Below, piece by piece: positions 54,250 to 62,203 of a stretch of 64,000 nucleotides of DNA (within the stretch, counting starts at the first letter, position 1; every line of letters begins with the position of its first letter). The notes below the pieces were generated by a model. That model had not been told where the DNA came from, searched no databases, and saw only the letters and a program-made list of their open reading frames with translations. The DNA is taken from assembly GCA_016795145.1 (NCBI GenBank), contig JAEUII010000440.1, positions 1 to 64,000 on the forward strand. Reading direction: 5' to 3'. The translations under genes were made by a program, and so were the position numbers. The stretch is from Planctomycetaceae bacterium. Lineage in GTDB: Bacteria > Planctomycetota > Planctomycetia > Planctomycetales > Planctomycetaceae.

Positions 54250-55794
54250 TCATCGCACGGGTATCTCATTCACGGTGTAAAACGCATTTCGATGGAGCAA
54301 CTCTTCGTTGTCCCGGGATCGAAGGCGTACAAGGTCGAGTTCGTACACGAACCCTTTTTGTATCTTGTCGAGCGTGATCGTGGCGGAGAGGCCGTCGTCG
54401 GCGAGCGTCACAGAGGTCACGACCGGTTTGTGCTGATCAATCTCCGGGCCGCCATAGCCGGCGTGGTACGGATGAGTAAACGCGGAGACGGCATAAGACT
54501 CGGGGGCTTTGCCCGTGACAGGTTCAACGGGTTTCGTGAACGTGATGCGAAACCCATCTGGCTCAATCGTGATGCGATTGATTTCGAATGGCATGCGACC
54601 GTTCCATTCCAGTCGTTCCAGTGCAAATGGTTTGATGCCTCGCACAGGCCAGCCGCGATTGGTGCCGCCGCAGATCAGATGACCGCCAGGCGTGAAGTCG
54701 GTGTTCAGGATGCCTGTCGAGAGTCCTTCGCGAAACGGATAGCAGGCTCCCTGCCAGACACCGTTTACCTGTTCCGTTGTGGCTCGCATCAGGATCGACT
54801 GCGTGTAATCTCCCAGGAACAGTTGGTTCTCAAACGGACCAAACTTGCCGCCAGTTCGGTTCACTGTGAAGGCCGTGATCGATCGACCCATGCGAATGTA
54901 CGGAAAGACGACAGAGTAGGGCACAAGCTCCGGGACTCGTTCCTTCTCCGTGACAATGCGAGTGCCGGAATTTGGCTTGGTCGGTTCCGGTCCAAGTTCC
55001 GGTGAATACTGATACCACTCAAAGCTGGCGGGATGACCGTGAAAGCTGCGAGGCGAGACGGCCTTCAGGCTGCATGAGCAATTCCATGGGCCCTGGCTTT
55101 CGATGTAGAACAAAGCACCGTGTTCATCGAATCCAATTCCGCCCGGACTTCTCAGACCACTGGCAAACGATGTTGTCTTTCCGTCGCGATCGACTTTCAT
55201 AATGAAGCCGCGATTCAGTGCATAGGAATGATACGATTCTGACAAGCCCAGTGCGACGAACTGATTGCCCTCCGGATCCAGCTTTGAGCCAAAGGCATAC
55301 TCGTGATAGTTCGCATAGCCCCACGCATCCGAAATCGTCTCGAAGCGATCGGCGATTCCGTCGCCATTTGCATCACTGACGCGAGTCACTTCGCAGCTTT
55401 GAGTCACTCGAAAGGCTCCATTCTGCCACGTGAGACCAAAGATCTCGTCGAGCCCTGAAGCGAAGCGATGAAACTTCGGATTGGGCTTCGGAGCATCAAT
55501 ACCGTCGATGATAAAGATCTCACCGTGGCGAGTTCCGACGGCAAGACGCTGGTCGGGCAAAACGGCGAAGGCTCCGGCTTCGATCACCGTGTCCTTCGGC
55601 AGGGGAATACTGACGATCGGATAATATTCACGTTCCCGTTCTTCGGTTCCCCAGCGTTCACCTACTTCTTCGGCCCGCGCGCTTTGGAAGGGCGTGCCAG
55701 TGATCAATGAAAGAAGCAGGGAGAACAGGACGTGACAAGACCGACGTGTGAACACGCTGGAGTTGCCGTTGCCGTGTTGTTGGATTGTCAACAT
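54250..55794 (-). CDS. Exported beta-propeller (glucose/sorbosone-dehydrogenase-like, membrane-bound dehydrogenase type)
   Basis: 514 residues from ATG 55794, with GAGGAA 5 bases upstream. A signal (HVLFSLLLSLITGTPFQSARA) is followed by a six-bladed-type propeller with repeated blades such as GAFAVLPDQRLAVGTRHGEIFIID, FGLTWQNGAFRVTQSCEVTRVSD, GIGFDEHGALFYIESQG. Similar proteins in planctomycetes accompany cytochromes and are related to PQQ-dependent sugar dehydrogenases, though a PQQ site cannot be confirmed here. The pentaheme cytochrome gene ends 25 bases upstream, so the pair probably forms one operon in which the propeller protein oxidises a substrate and passes electrons to the cytochrome. 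Confidence 0.82.
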   Translation of the reverse strand: MLTIQQHGNGNSSVFTRRSCHVLFSLLLSLITGTPFQSARAEEVGERWGTEEREREYYPIVSIPLPKDTVIEAGAFAVLPDQRLAVGTRHGEIFIIDGIDAPKPNPKFHRFASGLDEIFGLTWQNGAFRVTQSCEVTRVSDANGDGIADRFETISDAWGYANYHEYAFGSKLDPEGNQFVALGLSESYHSYALNRGFIMKVDRDGKTTSFASGLRSPGGIGFDEHGALFYIESQGPWNCSCSLKAVSPRSFHGHPASFEWYQYSPELGPEPTKPNSGTRIVTEKERVPELVPYSVVFPYIRMGRSITAFTVNRTGGKFGPFENQLFLGDYTQSILMRATTEQVNGVWQGACYPFREGLSTGILNTDFTPGGHLICGGTNRGWPVRGIKPFALERLEWNGRMPFEINRITIEPDGFRITFTKPVEPVTGKAPESYAVSAFTHPYHAGYGGPEIDQHKPVVTSVTLADDGLSATITLDKIQKGFVYELDLVRLRSRDNEELLHRNAFYTVNEIPVR

Positions 55795-55819
55795 CGTGTT
55801 CCTCGCCTTTGGCTGTGAG

Positions 55820-58231
55820 TTACTTTTTGACAGGTTCATAAAGAAACTCCAGCGTGGATTTTCCCTGAGGAAGTTGAAGATTCAGCAGAAGCTCCGACTG
55901 TCCCGGAGTCTCTGCGAGCGGTCTTAGCATGGCCTCGACATTCGGAATCGTCAGGCGAAGTCGGTTCGTGTGAAAGACGGTTTCCGATTCCTTTTGAATG
56001 TCACCCGTGAGTGCTCGAAACCACAACGGCTGTTCCTCCGGAGCCTGAAGCTGAATGATTCGACGCAGCTGGACTGACGTGTCTGTTCGGACGGCGACGC
56101 AGGTGTCTTCCATTTCAACAGCGCCGCTGCGATAGAGGAACGTTGGAACGAAGTGTTCATCCAGGACATAGCCGCGGAACTGGTAGCCGACGTTCTTTGG
56201 ATACAGAGGATTTGGATTCCTGCGGGCGTCTTTTGTCATCACCGGCATCAAAGGCCACGCGTCGTTTTCGCTTGAGAGTTGTGCAAAGGAAACATCCTGA
56301 GCAAGCGTGATGGGATCGCTGGCCGGATTGAAATCGCCGGATCCCTGACCACTCCAGTTCACGTGAATGAAATCGCCCGGCCAGATCGCGGATAGTGTTC
56401 CGGTTTCGGCGTTGAAGGCGTAGCTGATTTTTTCCGGTAACCCGACCGCAATGCCTCGGAACCCGGCGACTCGGCTACGACCTCGATGCAGCACCGCCTG
56501 ATCAGCGACTTCCAGTTTTGTGCTGACCCCGCGAACGCCTGGCGGGTCGGCCGCAGATGTGCCGAGCGACAGGTAGTACCAGATCGACTCAATCTGCTGA
56601 TCGGTATTGCCATCAAGGATCGTTGTAAAGACAGCCCGCCCATTGGGCCATGCTGTCGGCATCACCGTTCGAGGACGGAACGCACCGGGGTTGCGAAGAT
56701 ACGCGTTGAACCACGCCGGCTGCAGACGCTGATAACTGGTCAGCAGATCGATCCCCTGGTTCAGCTGCGCCGCTTTGCCGTTGAACGTGTGGCAGGCAAT
56801 ACAGTTGGCACCTTTGTCGCCGAGAAGCTCACGGCCAGCAGCTCGAAGTCGCTTCTCTCTTTCACGTTCTTCGTCGTTCTGTGTTTCCGGGTTCGGAATC
56901 AGCATCCCCGGACCATCCAGATGATCAAGACGCGCGAAGACATCCGGCAGATGGCGAAGGTTGGCCGTTCCATACTGGGGCATACGAGTCGACATGTAGA
57001 ACCGAATGCTCTCGCCGTCAAAGAGAACTCGTTTCATCCATGCCGGCTGCAGTTTCGCACCGACAAGAGTGAGTGGCGGAGGGATGCGGCCATCGTCGCC
57101 CAGCTTCAGTTCACTGCCGACAAAGAACTCATTGTGTGAATCATGAACGCCACCGTAGTCGTCACGCACATGGCAGGCAATGCAGCGAAACGTTGTGAGT
57201 GTCTTGGCGAGTGTGATCTGATCGGATTCAGCGGGAGTCTTTGCGTTTGACGATGTTGCCGACCATGAAGCGGCAATGGCGTCGACCTGAGACTGTTCGA
57301 GGGAATACTTGGGGCTTCGATCATTCGCCTTTGAGAGGCAGCCTTTTGTGGAATCGATCTTATTCGTCGCTGGAAGTAACGCGGCGGCAGTGAATCCTGG
57401 CAGAGCATGACATGCCGCGCAGTTCAGTTCTTTGAACAGCGCACGACCTTTCTCAACCAGTGTCGCATCCGTTGTCAGCGGCTTGACTGGTGTGGTTGTT
57501 GTGCGAGTCAGATACTGTGCGATGGCGGACGATTCGGCGGGTGTCAGTTTCATGTCCGGCATGCGACCGGAGGCCCGCACTTGAAGAGGCTGAAAGAGGA
57601 ACTGCCTGAGCGAATCCGTGCTGTACTTGGCCGCCACATGACCGATCGGAACATTGACTGGTGCAAAGGCCTTGCCCGGCGCCGCAGCCACATCGGCGTC
57701 TTCTTCATCTTCCTGAGCAGGATCCTTTGGCGGCTCGGTGTTCCCTGCGGCAGAGGAATCCTGCGAGCCATGACAGGCCACACAGCCAACGGAATGAAAC
57801 AGGTTCTTTCCCTGTTCCGCAGTGGCTTCGGCGCTTTCACTGTCTGGGTTGGTCGTTCCCAACTGGGTCGACGACTGAGCGACCAGAAAATGTGTCAGAG
57901 CCTCGGCGATCGCCTGACGCTCAGACGCCGGCTGTGACGCGAGCATGTCCGGCATTGTGGTTCCCGGATGAGCAGCAGAAGGAGATTCCAGAAATCGCTG
58001 CAGGTAATCCGGTCTGATCCGACTGCCGACTTGAGACAGGTTCGGAGCCGTTTTCTCGGGAAGAGAACTACGGCCAATGCCATCGTGACATGCCGCACAC
58101 CGAAGTTCCGAAATCAGAACGCTGCCCGCTTCCGACTGCGACAACGGATGATGGCCCGGAATCGCGGGATCACCTGCCGCAGCCACTGAGCCGGCGAGGA
58201 CAAATGCAATCAGCGGTAAGACTCTGGTCAT
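55820..58231 (-). CDS. Exported pentaheme c-type cytochrome
   Basis: 803 residues with signal peptide (VLPLIAFVLAGSVAAA). Five C-x-x-C-H heme sites are visible at about residues 45 (CAACH), 150 (CVACH), 271 (CAACH), 350 (CIACH) and 477 (CIACH), each followed by a typical methionine-containing cytochrome stretch (for example TMPDMLAS, RMPDMKLT, TRMPQYG). The last 250 residues are a beta-rich domain without hemes. It is an extracytoplasmic electron carrier. The propeller gene follows 25 bases downstream, and the spacing plus co-orientation indicates an operon. Electron acceptor unknown. Confidence 0.92.
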   Translation of the reverse strand: MTRVLPLIAFVLAGSVAAAGDPAIPGHHPLSQSEAGSVLISELRCAACHDGIGRSSLPEKTAPNLSQVGSRIRPDYLQRFLESPSAAHPGTTMPDMLASQPASERQAIAEALTHFLVAQSSTQLGTTNPDSESAEATAEQGKNLFHSVGCVACHGSQDSSAAGNTEPPKDPAQEDEEDADVAAAPGKAFAPVNVPIGHVAAKYSTDSLRQFLFQPLQVRASGRMPDMKLTPAESSAIAQYLTRTTTTPVKPLTTDATLVEKGRALFKELNCAACHALPGFTAAALLPATNKIDSTKGCLSKANDRSPKYSLEQSQVDAIAASWSATSSNAKTPAESDQITLAKTLTTFRCIACHVRDDYGGVHDSHNEFFVGSELKLGDDGRIPPPLTLVGAKLQPAWMKRVLFDGESIRFYMSTRMPQYGTANLRHLPDVFARLDHLDGPGMLIPNPETQNDEEREREKRLRAAGRELLGDKGANCIACHTFNGKAAQLNQGIDLLTSYQRLQPAWFNAYLRNPGAFRPRTVMPTAWPNGRAVFTTILDGNTDQQIESIWYYLSLGTSAADPPGVRGVSTKLEVADQAVLHRGRSRVAGFRGIAVGLPEKISYAFNAETGTLSAIWPGDFIHVNWSGQGSGDFNPASDPITLAQDVSFAQLSSENDAWPLMPVMTKDARRNPNPLYPKNVGYQFRGYVLDEHFVPTFLYRSGAVEMEDTCVAVRTDTSVQLRRIIQLQAPEEQPLWFRALTGDIQKESETVFHTNRLRLTIPNVEAMLRPLAETPGQSELLLNLQLPQGKSTLEFLYEPVKK

Positions 58232-58324
58232 GTGAGATTATCTTCAGGCGAGCCAAGGACACAGTGATGATGAAACGAAATGTGGCAACATTGAACACCA
58301 GGTCGTTCATCGATGAATCTGCTT

Positions 58325-60409
58325 TCATGACGCTGCGGGTCCGGCCGGCAGGTTCTGCAACAGATATCTCAGAATATGCATCCGGACATGGACAACAGTT
58401 CCATCCCCTTCACGCAGTCCATGATCTCGATTCGGGTAGACCATATAGTCGAACGGTTTTCCCAGCTTGATGAGCCGATCAACCAGGCCTTCGATAATCT
58501 GAATGTGCGTATTGGTTTCACCGGATCCCGTCATGATCAGCAGCTTGCCTTTCAGACCGTCGGCAAAGTTGATTGGTGCTGATCGTTCATATCCTTCCGC
58601 GTTGACTTCTCGTGTCCGCATGAAGATCTCCTGAAACCATGCGTTGTAGAGATGGGGTTGCGGTTTGGGTACGACGGCGATCCCCACGTGATAGGAATCC
58701 GGCTTGCGGAACATGGCGTTCAGCGTGTTCGAGCCACCGCCACTCCATCCCCAGATGCCGACCCGGTCGAGATCGACAAAAGAACATTGCCTCGCGAGTG
58801 CCTTCAGCCCTGCTTCCTGTTCTTCTGTGGAAAGCGGTCCGAGACTGCCGAAAATGGCTCTTCGCCACGCTGCACCCTTCGGCGCGGGAGTTCCTCGGTT
58901 ATCGATTGATACGACCACATAACCCATTTCGGCGACCACACGATGAAAGTCAATCTGTGCCGTGCCCCAGTCGTCGAGCACCGTTTGGGCATGAGGTTCA
59001 CCGTAGACATAGACAAAGACCGGGTACTTCTTCGACGGATCAAAATCCCGAGGTTTCAGCATCCAGGCATCGAAGAAAAGACCATCACCGATATCGAGCT
59101 TGAGGAACTCTGCCGGCTGACAGGAAATCGACTTCATCCGATCACGGATCTCGTGATTGTCCTCAAGCAGACTGACAACGCGATGTGTCTCAACTTCAAT
59201 CAGCTCATGAATCGGTGGATCATTCAGAGTTGAATACGTATGAACGGCCCACCTGGCATCCGGGGAGAAATTATATCCGTGCGTGCCAGACTGGTTCTCC
59301 GGGGAGATCCGCTGCATCTTGCCGGAGCCATCGAGCGGGACGCGATAAAGGTATCTTTGAGTTCCGTTGTCAGGCGAAGCGTAGAAGTAGTACCAGCCGC
59401 GCTCTTCGTCGATGACCGCGCGATCGATGATGTCGTATTCTCCCGGGGTCAGCAGGGCCAGTTCTTTTCCGTCGCGAGAATAGCGTCGTGCGTGTCTCCA
59501 TCCATCCTTCTCACTGACGACAACAAACTCCTTACCGTCCTGAAGCCATGTGAGCCCTGAGTTCCAGCCCTGACTTGCTTCTACCCATGCATCGTTTGTT
59601 TCCGAGTAGATTGTTGTGACACTGCCGCCAACGCGGACCAGCAGGAAATCGCGGCGATCGCGGAACCGGCTGAATTTTTCGACAAGCACTTCATCCGAGT
59701 TACCTGCCCATTCGACCTGCCCGAGATACATCCCCTCTTCCGGGCATTCCACGGGCAGCCATGTCAGGTTCTTTCCGTCAGCATCCACGACTCCGATTCG
59801 CAGCTTCTCGATGCTTCCTCCGACTCGCGCGAACCGATGTTGCTGGACTTCAGGATAAGACGGATCACCGGGCACAAGCACTGACCGTTGCTTGACGTCG
59901 GTGTAGTCCGCTTCAATGAAAAGGACTCGAGCTCCGTCCGGACTCCAGGCAGGATCGCGAAACTCGATATCTCTGCCTTCCAAACCGGAGACCAGAACAG
60001 TCTCCTGCTGATTGCTCTGGTCGACTGCAACGACCTTGTCGCGACGAGTCTCAAGTCGCAGCGTACCATGCACCAGATGAGCGGAGTCCTTCTGCACAAG
60101 CTGTTTGCCATCCGACTTCCAGACACTTCGAGCACCTGCTGTGACGTTGTAGAACCACTGGGCTTGCTTCCCGGTGGTTGGTTCTGGTTGCTCAACGACA
60201 AATCCCGAACTGTCGCTCAGCCATGTTGGCCGGAAAGCCTTCGCTCGAAACTCCCCGCGTTCATAAATCGCCTTCAATCGAGCTTCCGCTGTCGCTTGCC
60301 ACGCTTCCTGCGCGCGAACGTCGTGCATGCTGAAAAGTGCATGGAATGACACAACTGCCAGGAAGATGATCCCGGCTTTCCACGGACAGGCTGACTTGAT
60401 GAGTTTCAT
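58325..60409 (-). CDS. Prolyl-oligopeptidase/dipeptidyl-peptidase IV family protein (S9)
   Basis: 694 residues from ATG 60409 (AAGG 10 bases upstream; a GTG at 60415 is the alternative). A signal or membrane helix (GIIFLAVVSFHALFSM) precedes a propeller domain (DPPIV_N-like) up to about residue 450. The C-terminal ~240 residues are the S9 catalytic domain: IWGWSGGGSNTL with nucleophile Ser, a loop KGKLLIMTGSGETNTHI with Asp-containing region, and YPNRDHGLREGDG with the catalytic His. It cleaves peptides, probably after proline, outside the cytoplasm. It lies alone, 94 bases from the cytochrome gene start on the same strand. Confidence 0.9.
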   Translation of the reverse strand: MKLIKSACPWKAGIIFLAVVSFHALFSMHDVRAQEAWQATAEARLKAIYERGEFRAKAFRPTWLSDSSGFVVEQPEPTTGKQAQWFYNVTAGARSVWKSDGKQLVQKDSAHLVHGTLRLETRRDKVVAVDQSNQQETVLVSGLEGRDIEFRDPAWSPDGARVLFIEADYTDVKQRSVLVPGDPSYPEVQQHRFARVGGSIEKLRIGVVDADGKNLTWLPVECPEEGMYLGQVEWAGNSDEVLVEKFSRFRDRRDFLLVRVGGSVTTIYSETNDAWVEASQGWNSGLTWLQDGKEFVVVSEKDGWRHARRYSRDGKELALLTPGEYDIIDRAVIDEERGWYYFYASPDNGTQRYLYRVPLDGSGKMQRISPENQSGTHGYNFSPDARWAVHTYSTLNDPPIHELIEVETHRVVSLLEDNHEIRDRMKSISCQPAEFLKLDIGDGLFFDAWMLKPRDFDPSKKYPVFVYVYGEPHAQTVLDDWGTAQIDFHRVVAEMGYVVVSIDNRGTPAPKGAAWRRAIFGSLGPLSTEEQEAGLKALARQCSFVDLDRVGIWGWSGGGSNTLNAMFRKPDSYHVGIAVVPKPQPHLYNAWFQEIFMRTREVNAEGYERSAPINFADGLKGKLLIMTGSGETNTHIQIIEGLVDRLIKLGKPFDYMVYPNRDHGLREGDGTVVHVRMHILRYLLQNLPAGPAAS

Positions 60410-60442
60410 GATCACTTTGCCTTAAACGACCCGGATTCAGTT

Positions 60443-60525
60443 GAGCCTGAGGCGCTAGCCGATTCAATGTTCCAGTCCGCCGAAACGAAATCCGTCAAAG
60501 CGAAGTCGGCTAGCGCCTCAGGCTC
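60443..60525. repeat. 20-bp inverted repeat (GCGCTAGCC family)
   Basis: Perfect arms GAGCCTGAGGCGCTAGCCGA (60443-60462) and its reverse complement (60506-60525) enclose 43 bases. The intervening piece has no coding content. The sequence lies between the S9 gene and the SASA-type esterase gene. Confidence 0.95.
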
Positions 60526-60545
60526 AGAGGGCTTAGACGGGGGCA

Positions 60546-61622
60546 CTATTGTTTCAGCAGCTCTGCCATTGCACGGCCGAGGCGTTCGCCGGTTTCGTAG
60601 TAGGTTTCAGCGTTGTGGTTGTAGTGGTGGCCCTGATTCACGGGTGATTCATCGGCATCACGCCAGAGGTCGCGAGTGTCCACAGCGTTGACGTTCCCTT
60701 TGAACTCGGGGTACTTACCGTTGTCGCCATCAACGGCCAGTTGGGCTTCAGCGATCTGCAGTCCAAAGCTCTCTCGCCCTGGGTTGCCACAGCCGGTGGC
60801 GAGGACGAACTTTGCGTTGGGCGCATCAAAGTCTTTTCGCAGCGTCTTGATGAGGTGCACAAGGTTCTGTTCATACCGTCCGGCCAGCGCCGCGCTCTGA
60901 TCCTTGTGACCCTGCCACCAGACGAAGCCGGCGACTTCGTAGCCCTGACCCTTGTAGCCAGGATAGTATTTCTCCAGGTTCTTCAGGACGGCTTTGGCAT
61001 GAGCAGTATCCGCATCATACTGCCGCCCGGCGTACCATGGAACGGGCTTGGGTTCCGTGCCCTTGTCCCAGAAGTTCGCAACGTCTTTGTAGCCCGCGTA
61101 GATCTTGCCTTCATGTTCGAAACGTTCGCTGCCAGGCGGCAACAGGTCCCAGCCCAGACTTCGGTTGCCGATGCACGCTTTTAGAAGCAGCACGGGCTCT
61201 TCGTGGACGTAGCCCATGACCTGGCCAAAGCCAAGTTCCGGTCCGAACGACTTATCGGGAGTCAGCCATTCGTTGTGCACGTCGCTGAATTTTTCCATGT
61301 CCTTGTAGTCGACTCCTCGCGGATCCATAACATGGACGTAACGAACATCCTGCCGAGTGATCCAGTTGCCAGAGTCGTCAATAAGGTGAGGATACTTACC
61401 TTTTTCTTTCACCAGGTATTCCAGCGATCCCTTCGTTTCCTTCGGGCCAACTCGACCAAAGCCAAGCATGTTGGATTGCCCCAGCATGATGTAAACCTTG
61501 ATCGGTTTGGATTGCTCGGCAGGCTTTCCGTCAGCCTTTGGTAGTTGAGCCGGAACGTCTGACGCGGAGACTGTCAGCGGCGTGAAGACTGTGAGAGCGA
61601 TGAAAAGAAAATTGCGGAGCAT
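60546..61622 (-). CDS. Exported SASA-type carbohydrate acetylesterase
   Basis: 358 residues with a signal peptide (NFLFIALTVFTPLTVSA). The family hallmark MLGQSNMLG (Ser50 nucleophile, block I of SGNH fold) is followed by NEWLTPDKSFGPELGFG, FVWWQGHKDQ (Asn/Gln block), and QGHHYNHNAETYYETG with catalytic His near the end. This is the sialate-O-acetylesterase/SASA family that deacetylates sugars; many planctomycetes carry large numbers of them for algal polysaccharides. The start has GAAGG 7-8 bases upstream. It is a single gene. Confidence 0.92.
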   Translation of the reverse strand: MLRNFLFIALTVFTPLTVSASDVPAQLPKADGKPAEQSKPIKVYIMLGQSNMLGFGRVGPKETKGSLEYLVKEKGKYPHLIDDSGNWITRQDVRYVHVMDPRGVDYKDMEKFSDVHNEWLTPDKSFGPELGFGQVMGYVHEEPVLLLKACIGNRSLGWDLLPPGSERFEHEGKIYAGYKDVANFWDKGTEPKPVPWYAGRQYDADTAHAKAVLKNLEKYYPGYKGQGYEVAGFVWWQGHKDQSAALAGRYEQNLVHLIKTLRKDFDAPNAKFVLATGCGNPGRESFGLQIAEAQLAVDGDNGKYPEFKGNVNAVDTRDLWRDADESPVNQGHHYNHNAETYYETGERLGRAMAELLKQ

Positions 61623-62203
61623 TCAGGACCTTCGCAGTGGGAGGGAAGAAGTCGGAGGGATTGAACCAGCTGTCTGAATGGTGTGCACCTGACCGACAGC
61701 TGAAAGATGATGCTCGGGAGTTTATCGTTTGAAGGGCGAAGTCTCCTGGTTCAGAAGAACGCGTCGCCGTCAAATCGCGCATAATGACGAAAGCATCCCC
61801 TCCCCCGGCCTAGTCGGCCGACCCCTCCCGCTTCGCTACGCTGCACGGGAGGGGAGGGTTGTGTTGACGTGTGGTTGAACGTGGATTTGCAATTCAGAGT
61901 GGCATGTATTCATGTCGCCCCAAAAACCTCCTCCCCCAAACTCGTTTGGGGGAGGTCGATCGCGCGTCAGCAAGATCGGGAGGGGGCCTCGTGCTTCGTT
62001 AGTGGATGGCGTTCAAGTTGAGACGCACGCCAAAGGGCGAAACGGCGCAACCCTCCCCCGGTCTCATCGGCCGACCCCTCCCGTTTCGCTGCGCGGCACG
62101 GGAGGGAGTGTAGAGCGATTGTCTCAATCGCTTCGCCCCAGATCGGGCTTGATCAAGAGCCGCAAGGCGCGTCAGCGTGACGCTTTTCCGTTCGATTCCT
62201 GAC
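61623..62203. repeat. Intergenic region with three C-rich/G-rich hairpin repeats
   Basis: No supported gene. Three related elements occur: about 61797-61858 (CCCTCCCCCGGCCTAGTCGG ... GACCCCTCCC ... GGGAGGGG), about 61928-61987 (CCTCCCCCAAACTCGTTTGG then GGGAGG), and about 62051-62113 (CCCTCCCCCGGTCTCATCGG ... GACCCCTCCC ... GGGAGGGAG). Each can fold with its G-rich half. The core is shared with the block at 14.2-14.5 kb. Confidence 0.8.

Noticed and set aside
54238-55005. 255-codon plus-strand frame
   Set aside because: Antisense to the propeller gene, and starts inside the repeat cluster; no domain.
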